Positions 1-9,128 of a DNA stretch of 64,000 nucleotides are shown here, piece after piece. The notes below the pieces were generated by a model. It was not told the DNA's origin, did no database searches, and saw only the letters and a list, made by a program, of their open reading frames with translations. The position numbers and the translations under genes were made by a program. The DNA is from Lutimaribacter_A marinistellae (GTDB lineage Bacteria > Pseudomonadota > Alphaproteobacteria > Rhodobacterales > Rhodobacteraceae), in the NCBI RefSeq assembly GCF_042648365.1, contig NZ_JBHRXI010000012.1:62001-126000 (forward strand), read 5' to 3'. Position 1 is the stretch's first letter, and each line of letters opens with the position of its first letter.

Positions 1-3000
1 TCCGACCCGCATGTCGCTGCGCTGGTTACCGGCGGATTTGTCGTCACCTGGGTCCGGACCGTCGGCTCGGACACCAGGGTGCAGTTCGCGATCTTCGACA
101 ATCTCGGGAACCAGACGAAAAGCACGACCGATGTCGTGTCCGGCGGTACTGTCTTTTCCAACGAGCCGCGCGTCATGGCACTTGCCGATACCGGGTTCGT
201 GATCGCCTGGGACGATGACACGGCAACCAACAGCTTGATGTTTCAACGCTTCGACGCGTCCGGCAACGCGGTCGGGTCCCTTGTGGTGGTCAACTCCGCC
301 AATGTCGAGCTTGATACGGCAGGGGTTGGTCTGGCGGACGGTCGTTTCATCATCGGCTGGACCGAAAGCCAGAGCCTGAACAACGACATCAAGGCCGCGA
401 TATACGACCCGAGAGATGCCGCGAACACCAGCGGCGTCTACAGCCCTGTGGAACGGATCGTCGGAACGATCGGGGATGACTCGATAATTGCCGGGACCGA
501 CGATCAGGTCGATGGCTGGACCGGCAACGATACCATCCGAGACAGTGCCGTGGCCGAAACACTGAACGGCGGTGACGGAGATGACAGCATCGTCGTGTTC
601 TCCGAGATCGACGCGGACCGCTTCGATGGCGGCGACGACACCGATACGATCGACTGGTCACAGTCCTCCGAGATAGGCGCGACCTTTTCGCTTCTCGACG
701 GTCTCGCGGTCGATAGCGACGGCAATTCCGAAGTGATGATCGGGTTCGAAAACCTGATCGGCACGTTCAATGCCGACGAGATTATCGGCGACGACGGCCC
801 CAACCTGCTCGACGGGAACGGCGGCGACGATTTCATCCGCGGCAATGGCGGAGATGACACCCTCCTCGGCAGTTTCAGAGACGACACGCTCGAGGGCGGC
901 GCCGGGGCGGACGAGTTGATTGGCGGTACCGGCGACGACACGATCACTTATGAAAATGCCCCGGGCGCCGTTACCATGAACCTCCTGACCGGTCTCGGAA
1001 CGCAGGGCGATGCGCTGGGCGATACTGCCATTGGACCCTTTAGGGGTCTTACGGGGTCCGCTTTCGATGACCGCCTGACGGGCGACCTTACGGCAAACCT
1101 GATACGCGGCGGTGACGGCGATGACACGATCCGTGGCGAATCCGGCGATGACACGATCGAAGGTGGGTCAGGCAACGACTCGCTAGATGGCGGGTTCGGA
1201 ACCAACACCCTGAGCTATGCCAATTCGGTCGATAGCGTCGAGGTTCTTCTGGGAAGCGGCTTTACTTATGAACGCGCGGTCGGGTCCGGGCTCCTGGTCT
1301 CTGTCGATATGTACGATCCGGGCGATTTTCGTGGTCTCCTGGGGTCCGCCTTTGACGACACTCTGACGGGAAGCAACGACCCGGACGAGATCCGTGGCGG
1401 CGATGGCGACGACAATATCGCCGCCTTCGACGGGGATGACGACCTTTTCGGCGACGGGGGAGACGATACGTTCTACTGGTTCGTGGGCAATGGCGATGAC
1501 ACCGTCAACGGAGGCACCCACGGCCTGCGGGGCGACCTGCTCGACGTCAGTGCGTTTGACCAGTTCACCGATCAAACCGTCGTTTCTCTCGCCGAGGGCA
1601 GCGACCCGGGTGAGCATCGACTGACCGTCATCAGCCTCAGTTCGATCGTCGAAACCGCCGAGATAGACTTCTTCGGAATCGAGGCCGTCCGGGTCCACCT
1701 TGGCGACGGGTCGGATGTCTTCACGACAAGCGCTCTTCAGGCCGTCGACCTGCGGGGCGAAGATGGTGCCGATGTCATCGTCGGCGGTGGTGGCGACGAC
1801 ACGATCAACGGCGGCGCGGGTGCCGACATCCTCGATGGCGGCGGCGGCACGAACACGCTCGCCTTCTCGGGGGCGCTGGGCGTCACCGTCAACCTTGCCA
1901 CCGGCCAGTCCAGCCAAAGCGATGCCGCGGGCGACTATTTCACCAATTTCACGCATCTGAGCGGCAGCGACGACGATGACGACCTGACCGGTGACGCGCA
2001 GGACAACATGATCGACGGTGACGACGGCGAAGACCTGATCCGGGGCGGCGAGGGCAATGACACGCTGACCGGCGGCGGCGGCGATGACGAGATACATGGC
2101 GGTTCAGGCGACGCCGACCGCGCCGTGTTCCGCGGTGATCTCGATCAGTTCCGGATCGAGGTCCAGCCCGAAACCGGTAGCGACCCGAGGGCGCTGATCG
2201 TCCACGATCTCGGTGCCGAAGAGGTCGATACGATCCATGAAGATGTCGAACTTCTTCAATTCGACGATGGCCTCTTCAGCTTCGGCAGTCTTGCGGCAGA
2301 TGGCAGGCTGATCCGTGGCGAGACGCTGGAACAGGGGTTCGGAAATCGCTTCGGACGCAATCTCAACAAACCGGGCGAGGCCAGCTTCGCCTTCGAGACC
2401 ACGAGCGGCGCGCATGACGTGCTACTCGATCTCGCCGGGTTCGACATAGACACCGGCAACGAGGTCGAGCTACTGCTCAACGGTGTCTCGCTTGGCAATC
2501 TCGGGGCCGGATCGAACGAGGCCAGCACCGAATACAGCCTGACCTTGCCGGCCTCGGCCGTCGAAGAGGGCGACAATCTCCTCGTCTTCCGCCAGATCGG
2601 CAATCCCGGCTTCCTCTGGGGGGTAGAGAACCTGCGCGTCGCCACCCGCACCGATCTGGACCTCACCCGTGGCGTCGCCGATGCCACGATCCTTGGCAAC
2701 CAGGTCGGCGCTGCGGCCGATATCACCGATGGCAGCGCCTTGGTCGGCTTTAACGGAACGGACAGCGACTTGCGTCTCGACCTTACCGGAATCGACATCG
2801 ATTTCGGCGGGGACGAGGTCGAGGTCTTTCTCAACGGCACGTCACTCGGCCTGCTGGCGGGCACCCCGGACAACGGCACCGGCCCGTCCAGCTTCGTGAT
2901 ACCCGCCGCACAGCAACTGGCGGGCGAAAACCTGCTAAGGTTCGAGCAGACCCGCAACGACGCTTTCAAGTGGGGGATCAGCGACCTGCGCGTCGCACAG

Positions 3001-4401
3001 CCCACCGATTTCGATCTTGTCCCCGGCATCACCGAGACCGGCGCATATGGAAACGCCTTCGAAGGCAGCCTTTCTCTTGACGGTATCGTCACCGGCGGCT
3101 TCCAGAACACGGGCGGCGACGTGGTGTTGACGCTTTCCGGCTTTGACATCGATTTCGACGACGAGGTCGAGCTGTTTCTCAACGGGACTCCCGTCGCGAA
3201 ACTGCCCGAGGGCGCGAACCAGGCCGAAACGCTCTACCGCTTCGCCATCGACGCCGCCGCCCAGACGCCCGAGCAGAACGTCCTGACCGCCCTGCAGATC
3301 AGGGATACGGCCTTTGCCTGGGGTGTTACCGATATCCGCATCGATGCTCCGGATGTCCAGTTGCTGACGGGCCAGACCGATCCGGGCGAATACGGCAACA
3401 ACTACAACGGCGCGCTGGCCCCCGAGGGCGAGGTCACGATGACCTTTGCCGGATCGCCCGAGCCGATGCGCCTCGACGTGACGGGCTTCGATATCGATTT
3501 CATCGACGAGGTCGAGGTCCGGCTCAACAGCACCGTTCTCGGCAATCTTGGCATCACGCCCGACGACGGCACAGCGCCGAACAGTTTCGATCTGCCCGCT
3601 GCCGCCCTCCTGCCGGGCGAAAACGTGCTGACCTTTGCCCAGATGCGCGATACCGGGTTCAAATGGGGTGTCACGGATGTGCAGGTCCGCTCACTCACCG
3701 ACTTTTCCCTCATCGGCACCACGCCCGAAACCGGCAGGTTTGGCAATGACTTCAATGGCAGCGCCGATCCCGACGGCAAGGTGACCGGAACGTTCCAGTC
3801 CGATGGCGGCGCGACGGTTCTGCGGGTCGACGGGTTCGATATCGACTTCGCGGACGAGGTGCAGGTCGGGCTTAATGGCTCTGCCCTGCGCTTTCTCGAA
3901 CCGGGGCCGAACAACGCCACCGCAAGCTACGTTCTGGGTATGTCGGGGGACCTGGTGAACGCGGGTGAAAACGTGCTCGCCTTCACGCAGGAACGCGATC
4001 CGGGTTTCCGCTGGGGGATCACGAATGTCTCGATGACCCCGGCCGACATGCTCCTGACGCTCGAAACGGTCGAGCGGGGCGCCTACGGCAACAGCTTCCT
4101 CGGCACGTCCTCTACGTCGGTGCTGGCCCTGTTCGACACTGATATCGACGCGATCCGGCTGGATGTGCGCGGGTTCGACATCGATCTCGCCAACGAGGTC
4201 GAGATATTGCTCAACGATAAGTCACAGGGGTTCTTCTCGGGTGGACCGGCGAACAACGACACGCTGGCCGATTTCTCGCTCGTCTTCGATCCCGACGACC
4301 TCCGGATCGGGCAGGGCAACGTGCTGGAATTGCGGCAGGCGATCGATCCCGGTTTTGCCTGGGGCGTGACCGAGATCGAACTGTCCGCAACCGCTATTTG
4401 A
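1..4401 (+). CDS. Large RTX-type calcium-binding protein, 5' end outside the window
   Basis: The frame is open from base 1, so the N terminus is missing; 1466 residues are visible. Order: about 140 residues of repeats with the pattern L-x-dGgFVvtW (beta-propeller-like, common at the front of RTX proteins); glycine/aspartate nonapeptide repeats (GGxGDDxI type) over about nt 440-2110; then six tandem copies of a ~116-residue domain to the stop. RTX repeats bind calcium and usually mark proteins exported by type I secretion; no such transporter is in the window. Each C-terminal copy has GFDIDF, DEVEV-x-LNG, GENVL-x-F and WGVTD landmarks, which resemble galactose-binding-like beta sandwiches (inference). 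The gene converges on urtE with a 7-bp gap. Likely a surface or secreted adhesin or polysaccharide-binding protein. Confidence 0.85.
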   Translation, partial: SDPHVAALVTGGFVVTWVRTVGSDTRVQFAIFDNLGNQTKSTTDVVSGGTVFSNEPRVMALADTGFVIAWDDDTATNSLMFQRFDASGNAVGSLVVVNSANVELDTAGVGLADGRFIIGWTESQSLNNDIKAAIYDPRDAANTSGVYSPVERIVGTIGDDSIIAGTDDQVDGWTGNDTIRDSAVAETLNGGDGDDSIVVFSEIDADRFDGGDDTDTIDWSQSSEIGATFSLLDGLAVDSDGNSEVMIGFENLIGTFNADEIIGDDGPNLLDGNGGDDFIRGNGGDDTLLGSFRDDTLEGGAGADELIGGTGDDTITYENAPGAVTMNLLTGLGTQGDALGDTAIGPFRGLTGSAFDDRLTGDLTANLIRGGDGDDTIRGESGDDTIEGGSGNDSLDGGFGTNTLSYANSVDSVEVLLGSGFTYERAVGSGLLVSVDMYDPGDFRGLLGSAFDDTLTGSNDPDEIRGGDGDDNIAAFDGDDDLFGDGGDDTFYWFVGNGDDTVNGGTHGLRGDLLDVSAFDQFTDQTVVSLAEGSDPGEHRLTVISLSSIVETAEIDFFGIEAVRVHLGDGSDVFTTSALQAVDLRGEDGADVIVGGGGDDTINGGAGADILDGGGGTNTLAFSGALGVTVNLATGQSSQSDAAGDYFTNFTHLSGSDDDDDLTGDAQDNMIDGDDGEDLIRGGEGNDTLTGGGGDDEIHGGSGDADRAVFRGDLDQFRIEVQPETGSDPRALIVHDLGAEEVDTIHEDVELLQFDDGLFSFGSLAADGRLIRGETLEQGFGNRFGRNLNKPGEASFAFETTSGAHDVLLDLAGFDIDTGNEVELLLNGVSLGNLGAGSNEASTEYSLTLPASAVEEGDNLLVFRQIGNPGFLWGVENLRVATRTDLDLTRGVADATILGNQVGAAADITDGSALVGFNGTDSDLRLDLTGIDIDFGGDEVEVFLNGTSLGLLAGTPDNGTGPSSFVIPAAQQLAGENLLRFEQTRNDAFKWGISDLRVAQPTDFDLVPGITETGAYGNAFEGSLSLDGIVTGGFQNTGGDVVLTLSGFDIDFDDEVELFLNGTPVAKLPEGANQAETLYRFAIDAAAQTPEQNVLTALQIRDTAFAWGVTDIRIDAPDVQLLTGQTDPGEYGNNYNGALAPEGEVTMTFAGSPEPMRLDVTGFDIDFIDEVEVRLNSTVLGNLGITPDDGTAPNSFDLPAAALLPGENVLTFAQMRDTGFKWGVTDVQVRSLTDFSLIGTTPETGRFGNDFNGSADPDGKVTGTFQSDGGATVLRVDGFDIDFADEVQVGLNGSALRFLEPGPNNATASYVLGMSGDLVNAGENVLAFTQERDPGFRWGITNVSMTPADMLLTLETVERGAYGNSFLGTSSTSVLALFDTDIDAIRLDVRGFDIDLANEVEILLNDKSQGFFSGGPANNDTLADFSLVFDPDDLRIGQGNVLELRQAIDPGFAWGVTEIELSATAI
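2308..4398 (+). repeat. Six tandem ~116-residue protein repeats in the RTX protein
   Basis: Units begin near nt 2308, 2653, 3007, 3352, 3700 and 4045 and are 345-354 bp long. Every unit has a GNxFxG-like start, a G(F/I)DIDxxxxEVE core, an LNG/LND turn, a GENVL- or GDNLL-like segment and an F-x-WG(V/I) end. The copies have diverged to well under identity, so this is an old domain array and not a recent duplication. Confidence 0.85.
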
Positions 4402-4408
4402 AAACGGA

Positions 4409-5116
4409 TCAGACCCGCATCGTCTGGAACAGCTCCTCGCGCCCGACATCGGCGGCGCGGGCAGCCAGTTTCACCGCCCCGCGCTCCAGCACGACGAACC
4501 GGTCGCCCAGGGCATGGGCGAAATCGAGGTACTGCTCGACGAGGATGATCGCCATCCGCCCCTCGCGGCGCAGCTTTCCGATCACCTCGCCGATCTGGGT
4601 GATGATGTTGGGCTGAATGCCCTCGGTCGGCTCGTCCAGCAGCAACAGGCGCGGCCTTGTGACAAGCGCCCGCGCGATGGCAAGCTGCTGCTGCTGTCCG
4701 CCCGACAGGTCGCCGCCGCGCCGGTCGAGGAAATCGGCAAGGATGGGAAAGAGCTCAAAGATCTCGTCCGGAACATGCCGCTCTGCCCGCGGGAGGCAGG
4801 CAAACCCGGTCTCCAAATTCTCGCGCACTGTCAGAAACGGAAAGATCTCGCGCCCCTGCGGGACATAGGCCACCCCCTTGCGCGCCAGCGCATGGGCGCT
4901 CGCGCGCCCGATCTCCTCGCCACCCAGACGGTAGTTGCCGCCGCTGCGCGGATGACGGCCCGATATCGCCTTGAGAAGGCTTGTCTTGCCCACGCCATTG
5001 GTGCCCATCACACAGGTCACCTCGCCCTGCGCCGCCTCGACATCGACGCCATGCAGGATCTGGCTGCCGCCGTAATGCAGGGTCAGCCCCGCGACGGAAA
5101 GCACGTTATCGCCCAA
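4409..5116 (-). CDS. urtE: Urea ABC transporter ATP-binding subunit UrtE
   Basis: Second ATPase of the urea importer, 235 residues, a normal length for LivF/UrtE-type proteins. It has Walker A GTNGVGKTS at residues 38-46, the signature LSGGQQQQLAIARAL and Walker B LLLLDEPTEGI. The phrase TEGIQPNII after Walker B is characteristic of UrtE. It hydrolyses ATP at the cytoplasmic face together with UrtD to drive urea import. It is the last gene of urtABCDE and its start overlaps the end of urtD by 11 bp, suggesting translational coupling. Confidence 0.93.
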   Translation of the reverse strand: MGDNVLSVAGLTLHYGGSQILHGVDVEAAQGEVTCVMGTNGVGKTSLLKAISGRHPRSGGNYRLGGEEIGRASAHALARKGVAYVPQGREIFPFLTVRENLETGFACLPRAERHVPDEIFELFPILADFLDRRGGDLSGGQQQQLAIARALVTRPRLLLLDEPTEGIQPNIITQIGEVIGKLRREGRMAIILVEQYLDFAHALGDRFVVLERGAVKLAARAADVGREELFQTMRV

Positions 5117-5846
5117 GATACACCTCGATCACCCTCTCGTTCGACGTCACGAAATCCAGCGAGCCCTCGGCCAGCACCGAGCCTTCGTGCAGAACCGTCA
5201 CCCGGCAATCCAGCCGGCGCACGAATTCCATGTCATGCTCCACCACCACCACGGCGCGCGTCTTGGCCGCCTCTACCAGCAACGCGGTTGTATGCTCGCG
5301 CTCGGCCGGCGTCATACCCGCCGCGGGCTCATCCACCAGCAGCAGCCTCGGCTCCTGCGCCAGCAGCATCCCGATCTCCAGCCACTGCTTTTGCCCGTGG
5401 CTCAACTCGCCCGCCTTGCGGGCCAGCGCGCCCGCCAGTCCGATCTCTTCGGCCAGTGCGCCGACCTTTTCGCGATCCTGCTTGCCCGCACGAAAGCGCA
5501 GCACCGACATGGGGCCGCGCGCCTTTTTCAGCGCCAGCATCAGGTTCTCGGCAACCGTCTGGTCCTCGAAGACGGTGGGGCGCTGGAATTTCCGCCCCAC
5601 TCCCGCGCGTGCGATCTGGCTTTCGCTCATCCTCAGCAGCGATTGCGACTTCTCCCCCCAAAGAACGCGCCCCTCGTCGGGCCGGGTCTTGCCCGTGACG
5701 ATATCCATGAAGGTCGTCTTGCCCGCCCCGTTCGGTCCGATCACCGCGCGCATCTCGGCCGGGCCGATCTGAAAGGTCAGGTTGTTGATCGCCTTGAACC
5801 CGTCGAACGAGACAGAGACGCCCGAAACCTCCAGCAACATGCTCAT
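5106..5846 (-). CDS. urtD: Urea ABC transporter ATP-binding subunit UrtD
   Basis: First ATPase of the urea importer, 246 residues. Walker A GPNGAGKTT lies at residues 37-45, followed by the LSHGQKQWLEI signature and Walker B LLLVDEPAAGM. The LSHGQKQWLEIGMLL phrase is typical of UrtD and separates it from generic LivG. The start overlaps the urtC stop by 4 bp (ATGA arrangement). Partner of UrtE under the UrtB/UrtC membrane pair. Confidence 0.93.
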   Translation of the reverse strand: MSMLLEVSGVSVSFDGFKAINNLTFQIGPAEMRAVIGPNGAGKTTFMDIVTGKTRPDEGRVLWGEKSQSLLRMSESQIARAGVGRKFQRPTVFEDQTVAENLMLALKKARGPMSVLRFRAGKQDREKVGALAEEIGLAGALARKAGELSHGQKQWLEIGMLLAQEPRLLLVDEPAAGMTPAEREHTTALLVEAAKTRAVVVVEHDMEFVRRLDCRVTVLHEGSVLAEGSLDFVTSNERVIEVYLGR

Positions 5847-7102
5847 TCGCTGGCCTCCTTCTCGCGCAATGCGCCTGCATCCGGACCCAGGTCCGCACCG
5901 TGGCGGTCAGGGCTGCGCCGTTCGGTCCACAGGTCGACCAGCCCGCCGATCCCCTTGGGGGCAAAAAGCGTCACCGCGACAAAGGACAGGCCCAGTGCTA
6001 TGGTCCACCAGTCCACCCAGCGGATCGTGTAAAAGCCCAGGTCGATATCGGGGGCCTGTCCGCCGGTGAACCACGTCGACAGAAGCGAGACCAGCGCCGC
6101 GCCGATCACCGCACCATAAAGCCGCCCGCGCCCGCCGATTGCCACCCAGACCGCCAGGTAGATCGACGCGATGGGCGCAATCTCGGCCGGGTTCACGATC
6201 CCGGCCTGCGGGTAGTAGAGCACGCCCGCGACGGCCGCGATCACCGCGGTCAGGGTAAAGACGAACAGCTTGTACGCCTCGACCGGGTAGCCCAGGAACC
6301 GCACGCGCGCCTCGTCATCGCGGATCGCGCGGATGACCGAGCCGAATTTGCCCGACACGATCCATGTGCACAGAAGGTACCCCAGAGCCAGCGCCAGCGC
6401 CGAGGCCCAGAAGAACCAAAGCGAAACGGTCGATTGCGGCACATGGTCGAGGCCCGGCAGGTTTTGCAGCCCCGACAGGCCATTGTTGCCGCGCAGCCCG
6501 CTGTCGTTCTGGAAGAGGTAGAGCGCCAGCGCCAGTGTCATCGCCTGCGTCAGGATCGACAGGTAGACGCCCGTCACCCGGCTGCGGAAGGCCAGCCAGC
6601 CAAAGACCAGCGCGATCAGCCCCGGGACCAGGACGGCAGCCAGCAGTTGCAGCGGCAGGGAATGCGCCACGGCCCAGATCGGCGGGAACTCCGACGCACC
6701 CACGACGCCGAAGATCTGCGTTGCGATCCCGTCCGAGATTTCTTGCGGGGTGGGCGGCAGCGGCGCTGCGGCAAGGCTTTCGGCCACGATGATCTCGGTC
6801 CGCGCATACATCAGCCACATGCCGATGGCGTATCCGCCGATCCCGAAAAACGCCATGTGCCCCAGCGACAGGATCCCGCAATAGCCCCAGACAAGGTCCA
6901 TCGCCAGCGCGACAAGGCACAGGCACAGCGTCTTGCCCAGCGTCTTGACGAAAGAGGTCGAGATCACGCCGATCCCGAACCCTTCGGACAGGATCGTCAC
7001 CCCGATGGTAAAGAGCGCCAGAAGGATCATGAAAACAGCCAGCGCCGGGTAGCGGGCCACGAGCGGACGGCGCAAGCCGGGGGAAAGGGCCAAATCGCTC
7101 AT
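5843..7102 (-). CDS. urtC: Urea ABC transporter permease UrtC
   Basis: LivM-type permease, 419 residues, with about ten hydrophobic segments. The conserved GYCGILSLGHMAFFGIGGYAIGMWL region is near residues 75-95. A hydrophilic insertion of about 50 residues follows (YARTEIIVAES onward), as is usual for UrtC of this group. It forms the transmembrane channel with UrtB. One base separates it from the urtB stop and it overlaps urtD by 4 bp. Confidence 0.92.
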   Translation of the reverse strand: MSDLALSPGLRRPLVARYPALAVFMILLALFTIGVTILSEGFGIGVISTSFVKTLGKTLCLCLVALAMDLVWGYCGILSLGHMAFFGIGGYAIGMWLMYARTEIIVAESLAAAPLPPTPQEISDGIATQIFGVVGASEFPPIWAVAHSLPLQLLAAVLVPGLIALVFGWLAFRSRVTGVYLSILTQAMTLALALYLFQNDSGLRGNNGLSGLQNLPGLDHVPQSTVSLWFFWASALALALGYLLCTWIVSGKFGSVIRAIRDDEARVRFLGYPVEAYKLFVFTLTAVIAAVAGVLYYPQAGIVNPAEIAPIASIYLAVWVAIGGRGRLYGAVIGAALVSLLSTWFTGGQAPDIDLGFYTIRWVDWWTIALGLSFVAVTLFAPKGIGGLVDLWTERRSPDRHGADLGPDAGALREKEASE

Positions 7103-7103
7103 G

Positions 7104-9056
7104 TCACGCCTCCGCCGCCCGGCCCTTGAGCGCTATGATCCCGCGCGGCCGGAACTGGATGAACAGGATGATGAAAAGGATCATGTAGGTCTGCGCCGCC
7201 AGCGTGTTCGACGGGTTCAGCCATTCGATCACCTTCTGCAGCCCGCCGATCATGCCGGCGCCCAGCAGCGTGCCCCAGATGTTGCCGACACCGCCCACGA
7301 CCACGGTCATGAAGCTCTGCACGATGTAATCCGACCCCATCTCCGACGTCACCTTGGCATAAAGCCCGATGGCCACCCCGGCGATTCCGGCAATGCCCGA
7401 CCCAAAGCCGAAGGTCAGCATGTTGATCCGGTCCGGGTTGATCCCCATCGATCCTGCCATGTGCGGGTTCTGTGTCACCGCACGGACCTCGAGCCCCAAC
7501 CGCGTGCGGTTCATCACCAGCAGGAACAGCCCCAGGAACAGAAGCGCCAGCACGAATATCGCGATGCGGATATAGCTGATCGACACGATGTCGTTCACCA
7601 CCAGAGACCCGTCCAGCCAGCCCGGCGCCGTCAGCGGGCGCGCCTGCGTGCCGAATATGTTCTTGGCCAGCTGCTGCAGCGCGATGGACACGCCAAAGGT
7701 GGCCAGAAGCGTCTCGAGCGGCCGGTGATACAGCCAGCGGATCACCAGTCGTTCCATTGCCACTCCGGCGGCGAAGGTCACGGCAAAGGCCAGCGGGATC
7801 GCCAGCAGGATCGACGCGGTGTGATCGGGCACGATCTGCTGCACGACGAAACCGGTATAGGCGCCCATCATGATGAACTCGCCATGCGCCATGTTGATGA
7901 CGCCCATCACGCCAAAGGTAATGGCAAGCCCGATCGCCGCCAGGAAATAGATCGAGGCGAGCGAGACCGCATCCAGCGCCAGATCCGCCGCCTGGTTCAA
8001 TGCAACCGAGTTCTCGATACCCTTCAGCACCGCCGCCGCGGCAGCCGCAACCGTGGGCGGCGCGCCGACATAGCGCTCGAAAAACACATGTGCATCAAGG
8101 TTCGCATCGACCTCGGCCTCGGTCGCGGCCGGTTCGGCCAGCCCGCGCGTCACCAGCGCGGCATAGGCCGCGTCGCGCGCGGTCTCGGTGTCCAGCGCCG
8201 CGACCTCGATACCTGCGACCGAGCCGCCTTCGATATTGGCGACCAGAACGTCGCGCTGCATATCGCGCGACAAGGGCGGCGGGGCAAGGCCCTCATCGAC
8301 CAACAGCCCATAGGCGTCGGCACGAGACAACGCCTCACTGCCCGGCTCCAGGATGCGCGCCACCTCCGCGCCTTCGGGCTCTGTGTCGGCCACTTCCAGC
8401 CGCGTCGCGATCAGCGGGTTCAGCGCGGCGCGCACATCCACGCCCAGATCACCGTCAAAGCTCTCGATGGCGGCGATGCGTTCGGCCTCGCTCTCGCCGA
8501 ACCGGATGGTCAGCAGCCGTTCCAGCCGCTCCATCCGTGCGGCCAGCGCGGGATCGTCCTCCTGCGTCACAGCCTTGCGCAACGCGACAAGGTGCGTCGC
8601 CTCGGCGTCGCGGGCAATGGCGTCCAGTGCCGTCGCGCGGGCGGCCGGGTCGGGGTCGGTTAGCTGGAACCGAACCAGCGCCGCGCCGATCATGCCCCGG
8701 ATGCCGCTATTGGGTTTCAACTGGTCGAACGCCTCGTCCGGGACCACGCCGATCTCGGAGCCGTCGGCGAAATCGAAAATCCGCAGCGTGTCGCGATCGA
8801 TCTCTTCGGCAAAGACGAACAGGCCGGTCTCTTCGTTGCGCCACATCTCCTTGGCCTGCCACCTCTCCAGCACGCGCTGGGCCTCCGGCAGGCCGCTTTC
8901 GGTCAACGCGTCGATGGCCGGCCCGATGGTCCGGCGCGAGCTCTTGGCGATGACCTCGCCATGCTCCTGCAACAGGGTCTGGATGGGCGCGCCCGCGTCC
9001 TGCGCCCCGGCTGGTATGCCAAGGGCCATCAGGCAGATCGCCAGAAATTTCCGCAA
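7104..9056 (-). CDS. urtB: Urea ABC transporter permease UrtB, extended form
   Basis: LivH-type permease, 650 residues, with two parts. Residues 1-19 are a signal peptide ending in AGA-QD; residues ~20-350 are a soluble, alanine-rich helical region with HEAT-like repetition; residues ~355-650 are the permease proper, starting with LDAVSLASIYFLAAIGLAITFGV. The long front domain should lie in the periplasm, and proteobacterial UrtB proteins often carry it. Its role is not established; contact with UrtA is a guess. It follows urtA after a 72-bp spacer that holds a strong hairpin. Confidence 0.92.
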   Translation of the reverse strand: MRKFLAICLMALGIPAGAQDAGAPIQTLLQEHGEVIAKSSRRTIGPAIDALTESGLPEAQRVLERWQAKEMWRNEETGLFVFAEEIDRDTLRIFDFADGSEIGVVPDEAFDQLKPNSGIRGMIGAALVRFQLTDPDPAARATALDAIARDAEATHLVALRKAVTQEDDPALAARMERLERLLTIRFGESEAERIAAIESFDGDLGVDVRAALNPLIATRLEVADTEPEGAEVARILEPGSEALSRADAYGLLVDEGLAPPPLSRDMQRDVLVANIEGGSVAGIEVAALDTETARDAAYAALVTRGLAEPAATEAEVDANLDAHVFFERYVGAPPTVAAAAAAVLKGIENSVALNQAADLALDAVSLASIYFLAAIGLAITFGVMGVINMAHGEFIMMGAYTGFVVQQIVPDHTASILLAIPLAFAVTFAAGVAMERLVIRWLYHRPLETLLATFGVSIALQQLAKNIFGTQARPLTAPGWLDGSLVVNDIVSISYIRIAIFVLALLFLGLFLLVMNRTRLGLEVRAVTQNPHMAGSMGINPDRINMLTFGFGSGIAGIAGVAIGLYAKVTSEMGSDYIVQSFMTVVVGGVGNIWGTLLGAGMIGGLQKVIEWLNPSNTLAAQTYMILFIILFIQFRPRGIIALKGRAAEA

Positions 9057-9093
9057 ATCGTTCGTCCTTCTGGAAGGGCAGAGGGTCTTAAGG

Positions 9094-9120
9094 GGCAGGG
9101 GGCGTCAGCCGCCCCCTGCC
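9094..9120 (-). terminator. Perfect 11-bp stem-loop between urtA and urtB
   Basis: GGCAGGGGGCG at 9094-9104 pairs perfectly with CGCCCCCTGCC at 9110-9120 around a 5-nt loop. The hairpin begins just after the urtA stop in transcript direction and no U run follows it. It therefore fits an mRNA-stabilising or partial-termination element that raises UrtA over the permeases better than a full terminator. The stem is visible; the role is inferred. Confidence 0.6.
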
Positions 9121-9128
9121 AACCGATG

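Noticed and set aside
440..2110. CRISPR-like or satellite DNA repeats
   Set aside because: The periodicity is that of coding RTX nonapeptides in an open frame; the same applies to 27020-27720.
4514..8663. Several plus-strand frames of 260-520 codons opposite the urt genes
   Set aside because: They are Arg/Pro/Gln-rich antisense shadows; the minus strand holds complete UrtB-UrtE with all motifs.
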